From an uncultured Blautia sp. (GTDB lineage Bacteria; Bacillota; Clostridia; Lachnospirales; Lachnospiraceae), in contig URVB01000021.1 of the NCBI GenBank assembly GCA_900551075.1, positions 1 through 57,082 of the forward strand: DNA of 57,082 bases, in the 5' to 3' direction. A model generated the notes under the pieces. That model saw nothing but the letters and a program-made list of their open reading frames with translations. It did not search any database and was not told the origin of the DNA. The position numbers and the translations under genes were made by a program. Below, in pieces: positions 1 through 9,098 of the stretch; within the stretch, counting starts at the first letter, position 1, and each line of letters opens with the position of its first letter.

Positions 1-1
1 A

Positions 2-1504
2 TTTTTGACAATGCAGGTAGGCGGCCGTACCGTGAAGCTGGATGTGAGCCGTGAGGAAACCTTCTGTAATACCAGAAGCCGCCATTCCATTGAATACGAC
101 CTGACAGCAGGTGTGGACAAAAATGGGCGTCTGGTGTCAAAGGATATGAAAGCATATTCGAACCAGGGCGCTTATGCCTCCCATGGCCATGCAATTGCGG
201 CCAACGGACTGACTGCATGGAGACTTCAGTATGCCTGTCCGAATATCAGCGGTGAAGCATATACCGTATATACCAATACTCCTGTGGCAGGGGCCATGAG
301 GGCCTATGGGATTCCGCAGGCTGCATTTGCCATAGAGTGCTTTATGGATGATATTGCAGCCGAAATTCATATGGATCCGTTGGAATTCCGCTATAAAAAC
401 CTGATACACGGGTATTATGAGGATGCTTATCTGAAACCGATCGCTGCAAATACCAATGGTATTTTTGAATGCCTGAAAAAGGGTGCGGAGTATATTCACT
501 GGGAAGAGAAAAGAAAATTATACGAAAAGCAGACAGGCAGCATCCGAAGAGGTGTGGGAATGGCATTGTTTGCTTATAAAACAGGGGTATGGCCGATATC
601 TCTGGAAATTGCGGGTGCACGCCTTGTCATGAATCAGGATGGCAGCATGCAGCTACAGATCGGGGCGACAGAGATCGGCCAGGGCGGGGATACCGTATTT
701 TCCCAGATGGCTGCGGAAACCCTTCATATGGATGTCAGGGATATTCATATCGAGACCATGCAGGATACGGATGTGACACCATTTGATACAGGCGCCTATG
801 CTTCCAGGCAATCCTTTGTCACAGGAACTGCAGTCCGCCAGTGTGCGGAGCTGATGTATCAGAAAATTCTGGATTATGCGCAAACGCTCCTTCCGAAGGA
901 GACCAGGGAGCTTTCTTTGGATCAGGGCTGGATTTATGCAGGAGAAGATCAGGTGCTTTCTCTGGAGGAGCTTGCTCTGGAGAGCTATTACAGCCTGACA
1001 AATTCCGGAGCAATTACAGCAGAGGTTTCCACACAGGTGAAGAAAAACACACTTGCTACAGGCTGCTGTTTCGCAGAGGCGGAAGTGGATATCAAGCTTG
1101 GAAAAATCAAAATTCTTAAGATTGTCAATGTGCATGACAGCGGAAAGCTTTTGAATCCCCAGCTTGCAGAAATGCAGGTACACGGCGGTATGTCCATGGG
1201 CATGGGCTATGGGCTGAGCGAACAGATGATTTTGGATGAGAAAACGGGAAGACCGTTAAACGGAACGCTGCTGGATTATAAATTAATGACCACCATGGAC
1301 ACACCGGATCTGAAAGCGGACTTTGTGGAAATGGACGATCCTATGGGACCATATGGAAACAAGGCCCTGGGTGAGCCTCCGGCAATCCCGGGAGCACCGG
1401 CGATCCGAAATGCAGTCCTTCATGCCACAGGTGTGGCGTTTTATGAAAACCCGCTGACGCCGCAGAGACTGATCGACGGATTCCAAAAAGCGGGATTGAT
1501 TTAG
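2..1504 (+). CDS. Molybdopterin-binding subunit of xanthine dehydrogenase/aldehyde oxidase family (5' truncated)
   Basis: This is the C-terminal 500 or so residues of the large Mo-cofactor subunit of a xanthine-dehydrogenase-type hydroxylase; the reading frame is open to the window edge, so the start lies upstream. Visible family motifs are a glycine-rich GQGGDTVFSQ stretch, GAYASRQSFVTG, and near the end a GEPPAIPG segment whose Glu matches the catalytic base of the family. The subunit binds the molybdenum cofactor and hydroxylates a heterocycle such as xanthine or hypoxanthine; the exact substrate is not readable. The FAD and 2Fe-2S subunit genes follow immediately, then yqeB, yqeC and mocA-like genes, which suggests a selenium-dependent hydroxylase (inference from context; no in-frame UGA is seen and selenium here would be a cofactor ligand, not selenocysteine). 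Confidence 0.92.
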   Translation, partial: FLTMQVGGRTVKLDVSREETFCNTRSRHSIEYDLTAGVDKNGRLVSKDMKAYSNQGAYASHGHAIAANGLTAWRLQYACPNISGEAYTVYTNTPVAGAMRAYGIPQAAFAIECFMDDIAAEIHMDPLEFRYKNLIHGYYEDAYLKPIAANTNGIFECLKKGAEYIHWEEKRKLYEKQTGSIRRGVGMALFAYKTGVWPISLEIAGARLVMNQDGSMQLQIGATEIGQGGDTVFSQMAAETLHMDVRDIHIETMQDTDVTPFDTGAYASRQSFVTGTAVRQCAELMYQKILDYAQTLLPKETRELSLDQGWIYAGEDQVLSLEELALESYYSLTNSGAITAEVSTQVKKNTLATGCCFAEAEVDIKLGKIKILKIVNVHDSGKLLNPQLAEMQVHGGMSMGMGYGLSEQMILDEKTGRPLNGTLLDYKLMTTMDTPDLKADFVEMDDPMGPYGNKALGEPPAIPGAPAIRNAVLHATGVAFYENPLTPQRLIDGFQKAGLI

Positions 1505-1519
1505 AAGGGGGGATTGCAC

Positions 1520-2404
1520 ATGTATGACATTGGATGTTATTATCATGCGGAAACAGTTGAAGAGGCCGTAAAGCTTTTGAAGGATCATCCGGATGCAAGG
1601 GTGATTGCAGGAGGAAGCGATGTGCTCATTAAGATCAGGGAAGGGAAGATGGCGGGCGTCTCTCTGGTGTGCGTCCGTGGTATCAAGGAAATCCAGGGTA
1701 TAAAGAGGCTGGATTCCGGTGATATTTATATTGGTGCGGGAACGACCTTTTCCCATATCACCAATCACCCGGTGATTCAGGAATGCATTCCTGTACTGGG
1801 AGAGGCCGTAGACCAGGCAGGAGGTCCGCAGATACGAAATATTGGGACAATAGGCGGCAATATCTGCAACGGAGCTGTCAGTGCAGACAGTGCGCCAACG
1901 GTGTTTTCCCTGAATGCACTTCTGCATATTGCGGATGGCAGGGGAGGCAGAACCGTGCCGGTCAGAGATTTTTATCTGGGACCTGGCCGTGTGGATTTAA
2001 AACAGGGAGACGTACTGACTCATGTGATCATTCCTGCGGAGGAATACCGGGGATACTGCGGACACTACATCAAATATTCCATGCGCAGTGCCATGGATAT
2101 TGCGACACTGAGCTGCAGCGTGGTCAGCAGGGTAAATATGGAAAAAAACATTCTCGAGGATGTCCGCATTACCTTTGGTGTGGCGGCGCCTGTGCCTTAT
2201 CGCTGTGTACATACGGAGGAGGCGTTGAAGGGAATGCCGGTTGGTGAAGCGCTGTATGCAAAAACAGAGGAGCTGGTGCGCAGGGAAATCAGCCCAAGAG
2301 ATTCCTGGAGAGCTTCAAAAGCGTTTCGTCTGCAGATCGGAGGAGAGATCGCGAGACGTGCGTTGATTCGTACGATAGAGCTGGCAGGAGGTGAGCGGTC
2401 ATGA
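1520..2404 (+). CDS. FAD-binding subunit of xanthine dehydrogenase-type hydroxylase
   Basis: Medium subunit (294 aa) that carries electrons from the 2Fe-2S clusters to FAD and on to NAD or another acceptor. Family motifs seen: AGGSDVLIKIREGK near residues 30-45 and TIGGNICNGAVSADSAP near residues 110-126, both typical of the FAD-binding CoxM/XdhB fold. The ATG at 1520 is chosen because a G-rich ribosome site (AGAAGGGGGG) ends 7 bases before it; an in-frame TTG at 1514 lies too close to that site. The gene starts 15 bases after the Mo subunit stop and overlaps the next gene by ATGA, so the three subunits are translationally coupled. Confidence 0.93.
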   Translation: MYDIGCYYHAETVEEAVKLLKDHPDARVIAGGSDVLIKIREGKMAGVSLVCVRGIKEIQGIKRLDSGDIYIGAGTTFSHITNHPVIQECIPVLGEAVDQAGGPQIRNIGTIGGNICNGAVSADSAPTVFSLNALLHIADGRGGRTVPVRDFYLGPGRVDLKQGDVLTHVIIPAEEYRGYCGHYIKYSMRSAMDIATLSCSVVSRVNMEKNILEDVRITFGVAAPVPYRCVHTEEALKGMPVGEALYAKTEELVRREISPRDSWRASKAFRLQIGGEIARRALIRTIELAGGERS

Positions 2405-2907
2405 AAAAGGAGATGAAGCTGGTACAGTGTACCGTAAACGGAAGAGAGATCGCAGAGTATGTGGATGTTCGGGAATCTTTGCTGGATATGCTGCGGAACC
2501 GGCTGGGTCTGACCTCCGTAAAAAAGGGCTGTGAAGTAGGCGAATGCGGCGCCTGCACAGTGATCATAGATGGAGAGGCCATTGATTCCTGCATTTATAT
2601 GGCTGTTTGGGCAGAGGGTAAAAATATCCGTACACTGGAAGGTCTGGAGAAAAACGGGGAGCTTACCAGAATCCAGGAGGCATTTATTGAGGAAGGAGCC
2701 ATCCAGTGCGGCTTCTGCACACCCGGGTTTGTTATGTCTGCCACCGTGCTGCTGGAGCGTGGAGAAAAGCTTACCAGGGATGCGGTCAAAAAGCACATGG
2801 CAGGGAATCTCTGCCGCTGTACGGGATATCACAATATTGTGAATGCAGTGGAAAAGGTTATGCATGAGCAGGAAGAAAAGAATGCAGCCTCTGGAAAGGA
2901 TCTTTAA
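2401..2907 (+). CDS. 2Fe-2S subunit of xanthine dehydrogenase-type hydroxylase
   Basis: Small subunit (168 aa) with two [2Fe-2S] clusters. The plant-ferredoxin-type cluster ligands are C44, C49, C52 and C64; the second, C-terminal helical cluster uses C103, C106, C138 and C140 (CGFC and CRCTGY motifs). Length and cysteine spacing match the CoxS/XdhC small-subunit family well. It overlaps the FAD subunit gene by four bases and completes an L-M-S set in the order Mo, FAD, FeS. All ligands are present, so the electron-transfer chain looks functional. Confidence 0.95.
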   Translation: MKKEMKLVQCTVNGREIAEYVDVRESLLDMLRNRLGLTSVKKGCEVGECGACTVIIDGEAIDSCIYMAVWAEGKNIRTLEGLEKNGELTRIQEAFIEEGAIQCGFCTPGFVMSATVLLERGEKLTRDAVKKHMAGNLCRCTGYHNIVNAVEKVMHEQEEKNAASGKDL

Positions 2908-2933
2908 ATACGGAGTGAGAGGATAAATGAGCA

Positions 2934-3737
2934 ATGAATCAAAGGAACGTTATTGTCGTGCGGGGCGGCGGTGACTTGGCGAGCGGTGTGATCCACAGAT
3001 TATACCGCAGCGGTTACCGGATACTGGTTTTGGAAAGCAAAAGACCCAGTGCGATACGCCGGGAGGTTTCCTTTTGCGATGCGGTTTATGATGAAACTTC
3101 TGTTGTGGAAGGTGTTGTATGCCGCAGGATCGCTAAGGTGCAGGAGTGCAGGGATGTATGGGAGGCAGGAGAAATTCCGCTTCTGACAGATGAGGACGGA
3201 AGTGCTGTTTCTGTATTGAAGCCGGCAGCAGTCGTGGATGCCATTCTGGCAAAACGAAATTTGGGAACCAGCCGGGAGATGGCGCCTCTTACCATTGCAC
3301 TGGGACCTGGCTTTGAAGCCGGGAAGGATGTGGATTTTGTAGTGGAGACAAAGCGCGGTCATGATCTGGGCCGTATCATTGAGGAAGGATATGCATTTGC
3401 GAATACCGGAGTTCCCGGCATGGTGGGCGGTGTGAGCAAAGAACGGGTCATTCATTCTCCGGCAGCCGGGATGATTCGTAATCTGGCTCAGATTTCCGAT
3501 TCGGTAGAAAAGGGACAGATTCTTGCAGTGGTAGGAGAAACACCGGTAAAAGCCACGATTACGGGAGTTCTGCGGGGAATTATCCGGGAAGGCTATGAGG
3601 TCTTTGAGGGAATGAAGATTGCAGATATCGATCCCCGCAGAGAGGAAACAAAGAATTGCTATACAATATCTGATAAAGCGCGCTGTATTGCAGGAAGCGT
3701 GCTGGAAATACTGCTTGCGAAGGGAGTGCTGCCCTGA
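2934..3737 (+). CDS. yqeB: YqeB-type selenium-dependent molybdenum hydroxylase system protein (EF2563 family)
   Basis: 267 aa protein with an N-terminal nucleotide-binding-like motif VVRGGGDLASGV and a C-terminal region that resembles a biotinyl/lipoyl-like sandwich (SPAAGMIRNL...VKATITGVLRG). This family (yqeB in E. coli, EF2563 in Enterococcus) is found next to selenium-dependent molybdenum hydroxylases and is thought to help build the selenium-containing Mo centre; its chemistry is not settled. Its place between the hydroxylase subunits and yqeC/mocA fits. The ATG at 2934 has a GAGAGGA site about 11 bases upstream; the stop overlaps the start of yqeC by one base. Confidence 0.88.
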   Translation: MNQRNVIVVRGGGDLASGVIHRLYRSGYRILVLESKRPSAIRREVSFCDAVYDETSVVEGVVCRRIAKVQECRDVWEAGEIPLLTDEDGSAVSVLKPAAVVDAILAKRNLGTSREMAPLTIALGPGFEAGKDVDFVVETKRGHDLGRIIEEGYAFANTGVPGMVGGVSKERVIHSPAAGMIRNLAQISDSVEKGQILAVVGETPVKATITGVLRGIIREGYEVFEGMKIADIDPRREETKNCYTISDKARCIAGSVLEILLAKGVLP

Positions 3738-4465
3738 TGAAAGGCTGTGAAAGCTATCTTGAATTACTGAAGCTGAATGTAGAGGAGACTCCGGTTATTG
3801 CGGTTGTGGGAGGGGGCGGAAAGACCAGCCTGATCTTCCGGCTTACAGAGGAACTGACAGCGAAAGGAAAGCGTGTGATTATCACGACGACGACACATAT
3901 GGCCTACGAACCGGACCGGCCCTTTGCAAATGGCGGGGATAAGGTGCTCGTAGAGAAAAATTTGCGGCAATTTGGTTATACTGTGGCTGCGGAATGGACA
4001 CAAGGTGCGGTGAAGGTGGGGAGTCTTCCGGAAAAACAACTGAGGGAATTAAAGGATTGCTGTGATGTATTCCTGATTGAGGCGGATGGTTCGAAGCAGC
4101 TTCCGCTGAAAGTGCCGGAGAATTGGGAACCGGTCATTCCCTCCATTGCGGATCTGGTAATCAGCGTGGTGGGGCTGGATTGTCTTGGAAAACCGATCCG
4201 GCAGACTGCACATCGTATGGAGCGCACTTCGGAATTTCTGAAGAAGAGCCTGGATGCGCCCGTGACACCGGAGGATGTGGTGAAAATTGCTTCCTCTATC
4301 TGCGGATTATTTAAAAATGTGGAGGACAGGGTATACCGGGTCTATCTGAACAAGGCGGATATTCTGCCGGACAGCGAGCCAGCGGAAGAAATACTGAAAG
4401 GACTTACAGAGCAGCATACAGTGGCTGCTTATGGAAGCCTGAAAGAGCAGGAGGGGATCGTGTGA
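3737..4465 (+). CDS. yqeC: YqeC-type putative selenium-dependent hydroxylase accessory protein
   Basis: 242 aa protein with a P-loop GGGGKTS at residues 25-31 followed by a TTTTHMA segment, typical of the YqeC family of small NTPases. The family is a marker of selenium-dependent molybdenum hydroxylase loci and is presumed to act in enzyme maturation; the exact step is unknown. The gene overlaps yqeB by one base and its stop overlaps the GTG start of the next gene, so yqeB, yqeC and the mocA-like gene are a tight translational unit. Confidence 0.87.
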   Translation: MKGCESYLELLKLNVEETPVIAVVGGGGKTSLIFRLTEELTAKGKRVIITTTTHMAYEPDRPFANGGDKVLVEKNLRQFGYTVAAEWTQGAVKVGSLPEKQLRELKDCCDVFLIEADGSKQLPLKVPENWEPVIPSIADLVISVVGLDCLGKPIRQTAHRMERTSEFLKKSLDAPVTPEDVVKIASSICGLFKNVEDRVYRVYLNKADILPDSEPAEEILKGLTEQHTVAAYGSLKEQEGIV

Positions 4466-5022
4466 AGCTTGGATTGATCATGCTGGCGGCCGGAAACAGC
4501 CGCCGCTTTGGTTCTAATAAACTTTTATACGAGATTGAAGGAAAACCAATGTATCTGCGGATGCTGGAACAACTGATAAAAGTGAAAAATCATTTTATCT
4601 CCTGTAATCTTACTGTGATAACCCAGTATGGGGAGATTGGAACAAAAGCCGAGGAGCTGGGCGCGCAGGTACTTTACAATCCGCATCCGGAAAGGGGGAT
4701 TTCGTCTTCCCTGAAAATCGGTTTAGCTGCGAATCAAAATGCAGATGCCTGTCTGTTTACCGTGACCGATCAGCCATGGCTCACTGCGGAAACCATCATA
4801 GCTCTGCTGGAACACTACCGTGCTTGCGACTGTCAGATTGCCTGTGTCTCCCATAACGGAAAGCTGGGAAATCCCTGTGTTTTTTCAAAGAAATATTATC
4901 CGGAGCTACTGAATTTAGAAGGAGACACCGGAGGTAAGCGTGTGATACTATCTCATAGAAAGGAAGCTGTGACTCTGGAAATAGGAGATGCAAAGCAGCT
5001 TTTGGATATGGATGTGCGCTGA
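4462..5022 (+). CDS. mocA: MocA-like molybdenum cofactor cytidylyltransferase/NTP transferase
   Basis: 186 aa protein of the MobA/MocA nucleotidyltransferase fold: N-terminal LMLAAGNSRRFGSNKLL (nucleotide-binding loop) and a TDQPWLT segment near residue 95 that holds the metal-binding Asp. In this setting it probably converts molybdopterin cofactor to the cytosine dinucleotide form used by xanthine-dehydrogenase-family enzymes (inference from context and family). It starts with GTG at 4462, overlapping the yqeC stop. It is the last gene of the + strand hydroxylase operon. A GTP-specific MobA role is possible but less likely beside a hydroxylase. Confidence 0.82.
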   Translation: MKLGLIMLAAGNSRRFGSNKLLYEIEGKPMYLRMLEQLIKVKNHFISCNLTVITQYGEIGTKAEELGAQVLYNPHPERGISSSLKIGLAANQNADACLFTVTDQPWLTAETIIALLEHYRACDCQIACVSHNGKLGNPCVFSKKYYPELLNLEGDTGGKRVILSHRKEAVTLEIGDAKQLLDMDVR

Positions 5023-5129
5023 TATCTGATTTTGTAAAGTAAAACAGCTTATGAAAATTTGTGTTTTCAGCGTCCTCCTCAACCAGGCGGACAGCCTCCT
5101 CAGAAGGGGATGTGATGACCGTGTGATGA

Positions 5130-5339
5130 ATGATTGCTGCAAGAGGCTTTTATATCATCCTGGACCCGCTTTTTATTTTTGCCTTTCACATGGGAGCCCA
5201 GGGTGCAGCGCTGGCAACGATCTTATCACAATTATGCTCTGCAGTCTGGGTGTTGAAATTTCTCACGGGTCCGAGGACGGTGCTCCATCTGAAAAGAGAA
5301 GCGCTCCAGCTTCAATGGAGGCGTGTAAGAGCCATCTAA
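5130..5339 (+). pseudogene. Remnant of a MATE-family efflux transporter
   Basis: A short open stretch encodes about 69 residues matching an internal part of MATE transporters (LDPLFIFAFHMGAQGAALATILSQL...), with no start region, no C-terminal half and stops around it. It is the only coding trace in the 414-base gap 5023-5436. The rest of that gap holds a near-palindrome at about 5393-5421 (GGATACTGTAT and ATACAGTACCC arms) that may serve as a convergent terminator for mocA and arcC. Confidence 0.75.
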
Positions 5340-5436
5340 GAGAAACGGTAATAATGAAAACCGGGAAGACCCGGAAACAGATAAACAGAGGAGACCGGAT
5401 ACTGTATGGAATACAGTACCCGGCGTATGAAATGAC

Positions 5437-6381
5437 TTATAAGTGGATTTTGGTTCCGGTCTTACCCTGAATGCCGTCTTTGGCTTTTTCCAGAAGAGTA
5501 ATCATAGCAGTTCGTCCGGCACCGGAGCTGGCGAAATCTACAGCCGCCTGTACTTTCGGAAGCATAGATCCTGCTGCGAAGTGTCCCTCAGCAATATACT
5601 GTTTTGCTTCGGAAACAGTCAGGTCATCCAGCCATTTTTCATCTTCCCTGCCGAAGTTGATCGCTACTTTTTCAACAGCAGTCAGAATGATCAGCATATC
5701 TGCATCCAACTGCTTTGCAAGCAGACAGCTTGCGAAGTCTTTGTCAATAACAGCAGAAGCACCTTTCAGGTGATCTTCCTGCAGGATAACAGGAATTCCG
5801 CCGCCGCCGCAGCATATGACGATCTTGTTGGCATCTACCAGGCTGTTGATGGCATCCTGTTCTACGATTTCCATTGGCTTTGGAGAGGCAACCACTCGGC
5901 GGTAACCGCGGCCTGCATCTTCCTTCATGATATGACCGTAAGCCCTGGCTTCATGTTCTGCTTCTTCCCTGGTCATGAAGTGGCCGATTGGTTTGCTCGG
6001 GTTTTCGAAGGCAGGATCATCCGGGTCCACACGGACCTGAGTAACAACTGTGACAACCGGTGTACGCATGAAGCCGCGTTTGCGAAGCTCCTCACGGAGT
6101 GCGTTCTGCAAATCATATCCGATGTATGCCTGGCTCATAGCAACACTTACAGAAAGAGGCGTGTTAGGCTGCTGAGGGTCTTCTCTGGTAAGTGCAGCCA
6201 TTGCATTGTTGATCATGCCGACCTGCGGACCGTTTCCATGGACCACCACCACCTGATGTCCTTCTTCAATTAAATCACAAAGTGCTTTTGCGGTAGTTTT
6301 TACAGCTACCATCTGCTCGGGGAGAGTATTGCCTAATGCATTGCCGCCGAGAGCAATGACAATTCGTTTTCTTTTATACAT
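5437..6381 (-). CDS. arcC: Carbamate kinase
   Basis: 314 aa, full length for the family. It begins with RIVIALGGNALG and carries the conserved GNGPQVG loop and CCGGGGIPV segment of the amino-acid-kinase fold. It makes ATP from ADP and carbamoyl phosphate, releasing ammonia and CO2, or runs in reverse. The ATG at 6381 has an AAGGAGG site 9 bases upstream. It lies just downstream of the carbamoyltransferase-like ygeW, which gives the natural logic: YgeW-type phosphorolysis of a ureido compound yields carbamoyl phosphate and ArcC harvests it as ATP. A terminator-like hairpin precedes it, so it may be expressed below the level of ygeW. Confidence 0.95.
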   Translation of the reverse strand: MYKRKRIVIALGGNALGNTLPEQMVAVKTTAKALCDLIEEGHQVVVVHGNGPQVGMINNAMAALTREDPQQPNTPLSVSVAMSQAYIGYDLQNALREELRKRGFMRTPVVTVVTQVRVDPDDPAFENPSKPIGHFMTREEAEHEARAYGHIMKEDAGRGYRRVVASPKPMEIVEQDAINSLVDANKIVICCGGGGIPVILQEDHLKGASAVIDKDFASCLLAKQLDADMLIILTAVEKVAINFGREDEKWLDDLTVSEAKQYIAEGHFAAGSMLPKVQAAVDFASSGAGRTAMITLLEKAKDGIQGKTGTKIHL

Positions 6382-6406
6382 CAGAAAAATCCTCCTTAAA
6401 AAGCAA

Positions 6407-6431
6407 GGGGCCGTATCTGTGATACAGCCCC
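6407..6431 (-). terminator. Terminator or attenuator between ygeW and arcC
   Basis: A stem of about 11 bp (GGGGCTGTATC / GATACGGCCCC, read on the - strand, one G-T pair) with a three-base loop sits in the 62-base gap after the ygeW stop and is followed by TTGCTTTTTAA before the arcC ribosome site. Its position suggests partial termination inside the operon rather than a full end. Confidence 0.65.
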
Positions 6432-6443
6432 GGGGTATCGCAA

Positions 6444-7637
6444 TTATTTCAGAATTCTTGGAGCAGCTTTTACTTCCAGTTTTTTGAGAACATCCTGAAT
6501 GTTTTCAAATTTGGAGAGCATGATCATTGCGGCAATGACGTATGGCTTGTAGCTTGCTTCTTTATACAGCGGGATTCTGTAGCGGTCAAATACGCTTGCA
6601 TCCACTTCGCCTGTCTCACAGCTTACGCCTGTGATATCGGCAGGCAGGCAGTGCAGATAGAGCGCTTTGCCATCTTTGGTCGTTTTCATCAGCTCTTCTG
6701 TGCAAGCCCAGTCTTTGTGCTGTGCATTCTGAGCCAGAAGCTCTTTTTCCAGTTTGTCGATACCGTCGAAGTCGCCTTCTCCGTAAAGGTTGGTACGTTT
6801 TTCCATAGCAGCGAACGGAGCCCAGCTCTTCGGATAAACAATATCAGCATCCTTGAAAGCTTCTGCCATATTATTTGTTTTTGTAAATGTACCACCGGTA
6901 GCTTCTGCATTTTTCTTTGCGATTTCTTCCACTTCCGGCATAACGTCATAGCCCTCCGGATGAGCCAGAACAACATCCATGCCGAAGCGTGTCATCAGAC
7001 CGATAACACCCTGCGGAACAGAGAGTGGTTTTCCGTAGGAAGGAGAGTAAGCCCATGTCATGGCGAGCTTTTTGCCTTTCAGATTTTCTACGCCGCCGAA
7101 TTCATGGATAATGTGCAGCATATCAGCCATACACTGAGTCGGATGATCCACGTCACACTGTAAGTTTACGAGAGTCGGTCTCTGCTCCAGAATGCCGTCT
7201 TTATTTCCTTCGGTAACAGCATCCATGAATTCTTTCTGGTATGCATGGCCTTTGCCGATGTACATGTCGTCGCGGATACCGATGACATCAGCCATGAAGG
7301 AAACCATGTTAGCGGTTTCACGAACCGTTTCGCCGTGAGCGATCTGAGATTTCTTTTCATCGAGGTCGGATACGGTCAGACCGAGCAGGTTGCATGCGGA
7401 AGCAAAAGAGAAACGGGTACGGGTAGAGTTGTCACGGAAAATAGAGATTCCAAGACCGCTCTCAAATACCTTTGTAGAAATGTTGTTTTCTCTCATAAAA
7501 CGTAATGCGTCTGCCACAGTAAAGACTGCTTCCAGCTCCTCATCCGTTTTGTCCCATGTCCAGAAGAAATCATTATTGTACATTTCCTTAAAGTTCAAGC
7601 TGTTCAGTTTGTCAATATAATCCTGTAAAGTTTTCAT
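6444..7637 (-). CDS. ygeW: YgeW-type (knotted) carbamoyltransferase
   Basis: 397 aa member of the aspartate/ornithine carbamoyltransferase superfamily. The carbamoyl-phosphate motif STRTR is at residues 71-75 and the HCLPAD motif lies near residue 330, both expected for the fold. YgeW-like enzymes sit in purine and ureide catabolic loci; the substrate is thought to be a ureido compound, but cannot be read from sequence. It is third in a - strand series ygeX-ygeY-ygeW-arcC. The ATG at 7637 follows an AGGGAGA site. Confidence 0.92.
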   Translation of the reverse strand: MKTLQDYIDKLNSLNFKEMYNNDFFWTWDKTDEELEAVFTVADALRFMRENNISTKVFESGLGISIFRDNSTRTRFSFASACNLLGLTVSDLDEKKSQIAHGETVRETANMVSFMADVIGIRDDMYIGKGHAYQKEFMDAVTEGNKDGILEQRPTLVNLQCDVDHPTQCMADMLHIIHEFGGVENLKGKKLAMTWAYSPSYGKPLSVPQGVIGLMTRFGMDVVLAHPEGYDVMPEVEEIAKKNAEATGGTFTKTNNMAEAFKDADIVYPKSWAPFAAMEKRTNLYGEGDFDGIDKLEKELLAQNAQHKDWACTEELMKTTKDGKALYLHCLPADITGVSCETGEVDASVFDRYRIPLYKEASYKPYVIAAMIMLSKFENIQDVLKKLEVKAAPRILK

Positions 7638-7738
7638 GATATCATTTTCTCCCTTATATTAAATATTTGTTATTCGGCTTATGTTTTTGGCCCGAGAGGT
7701 GTGCAGAGGGGCCGGGCTCAGGCCCCCCCCTTTGCTGT

Positions 7739-9049
7739 TTATTTGCAGTAAACAGTCGGCAGAGCAGCATAAACAGCAGCGCATCTTACCAAATCATCTT
7801 TCCATGTCTTTTCATTCGGCGCATGGGCCTGCGCTTCGGCGCCAGGTCCAAAGCCGATACAAGGAATTCCGTTACGCCCCATGATGGAAACGCCATTTGT
7901 AGAAAAGGTCCATTTGTCAGTCAGCGGACGGGCTTTTCTCATTGTCTCTGTCTCAGCATTTCCAAGACGTTCTTCTCCGTAAAGGCCTTTGTATGCTTCT
8001 TCAAGAGCTGCAGTAACTCTGTGGTCCTTCGGAATGACCCATGTCGGGAAGTAGCACTCGATCGGGTATACCAGTTCAGTCCAGGAAGGACGGGAATATT
8101 CATACATGGAAACCTTCACGTCATCACCGTATTTCCGTACTGCCGGAAGTGCACGGATTTCATCCAGACAGCTTTCCCATGTTTCGCCGGCAGTCATGCG
8201 GCGGTCAAGAGAAACTGCACAGGAGTCTGCAACTGCACAACGGCTTGGAGAGGTAAAGAAGATTTCGGAAGCGGTAACTGTACCGCGTCCTAAGAAGTTG
8301 GCTTCTTCCCATTCCGGATTGTATTTTTTATCCAGCATTTTTACAAGGCCCCTGATTTCCGTTCCGTCTTCCGCATCGTTTTCGTTCAAGGCACGTACGT
8401 CCTGAAGGATGTCAGCCATTTTGTAGATTGCGTTGTCGCCGCGTTCCGGAGCGGAGCCGTGGCAGGAAACACCTTTTACATCAATGCGGATTTCCATACG
8501 TCCGCGCTGGCCTCTGTAAATTCCCCCGTCTGTAGGCTCTGTGGAAACAACGAATTCCGGACGAACCTTGTCCTCATTGATGATGTACTGCCAGCAAAGG
8601 CCGTCACAGTCCTCTTCCTGAACAGTACCTGCAACCAGTACCTGATATTTGTCACTGAGAAGCCCAAGATCCTTCATGATCTTAGCGCCGTAAACGCCGG
8701 ATACGATACCGCCCATCTGGTCGGAGGTTCCGCGGCCGCCGATTTCTGTTTCGGATTCAAAGCCGTCGTATGGGTCGAATTCCCAGTTGTTGATGTTGCC
8801 GATACCAACAGTATCAATGTGAGCATCAAAGCCGATCAGGGTTTCACCTGTTCCCATGTATCCAAGAACATTTCCCATTGGGTCGATTTCTACTTTATCA
8901 AAGCCGACCTTTTCCATTTCCTCCTTGATTCTCATAATGTGACCTTTTTCGCCGCAGCTTTCCCCCGGGATTTTTACCAGATCTCTTAAGAATCTGGTCA
9001 TATCTGCTTCATAACCTTTTGCTGCTTCGTTGATTTTTGCGTAATCCAT
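7739..9049 (-). CDS. ygeY: YgeY family M20 peptidase-like hydrolase linked to selenium/purine loci
   Basis: 436 aa metal-dependent hydrolase of the M20/ArgE/DapE family. Metal-site motifs are visible: GFDAHIDTV near residue 75, a TSDQMGG stretch near 110, and VQEEDCDG near 145 carrying the Glu pair. It lacks a signal peptide, so it is cytosolic. In related loci YgeY is placed in the breakdown of ureido or amido intermediates of purine catabolism (family knowledge; exact substrate inferred). It lies between ygeX and ygeW in the same orientation. The 101-base gap toward ygeW holds a GC-rich hairpin and a run of eight C residues at 7723-7730, without a clear U-tract. Confidence 0.9.
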   Translation of the reverse strand: MDYAKINEAAKGYEADMTRFLRDLVKIPGESCGEKGHIMRIKEEMEKVGFDKVEIDPMGNVLGYMGTGETLIGFDAHIDTVGIGNINNWEFDPYDGFESETEIGGRGTSDQMGGIVSGVYGAKIMKDLGLLSDKYQVLVAGTVQEEDCDGLCWQYIINEDKVRPEFVVSTEPTDGGIYRGQRGRMEIRIDVKGVSCHGSAPERGDNAIYKMADILQDVRALNENDAEDGTEIRGLVKMLDKKYNPEWEEANFLGRGTVTASEIFFTSPSRCAVADSCAVSLDRRMTAGETWESCLDEIRALPAVRKYGDDVKVSMYEYSRPSWTELVYPIECYFPTWVIPKDHRVTAALEEAYKGLYGEERLGNAETETMRKARPLTDKWTFSTNGVSIMGRNGIPCIGFGPGAEAQAHAPNEKTWKDDLVRCAAVYAALPTVYCK

Positions 9050-9098
9050 GATGATTTCCTCCCATTCATTGATATTATGTAGATGCTTGCCTTATTTT

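Noticed and set aside
2..5022. Selenocysteine codons in the molybdenum hydroxylase genes
   Set aside because: All frames are open without internal UGA; selenium in this enzyme class is a cofactor ligand, and no SECIS-like site is needed.
7723..7730. GC-rich hairpin and eight-C run between ygeY and ygeW as a terminator
   Set aside because: No U-tract follows on the - strand and the genes are likely co-transcribed; left unassigned.
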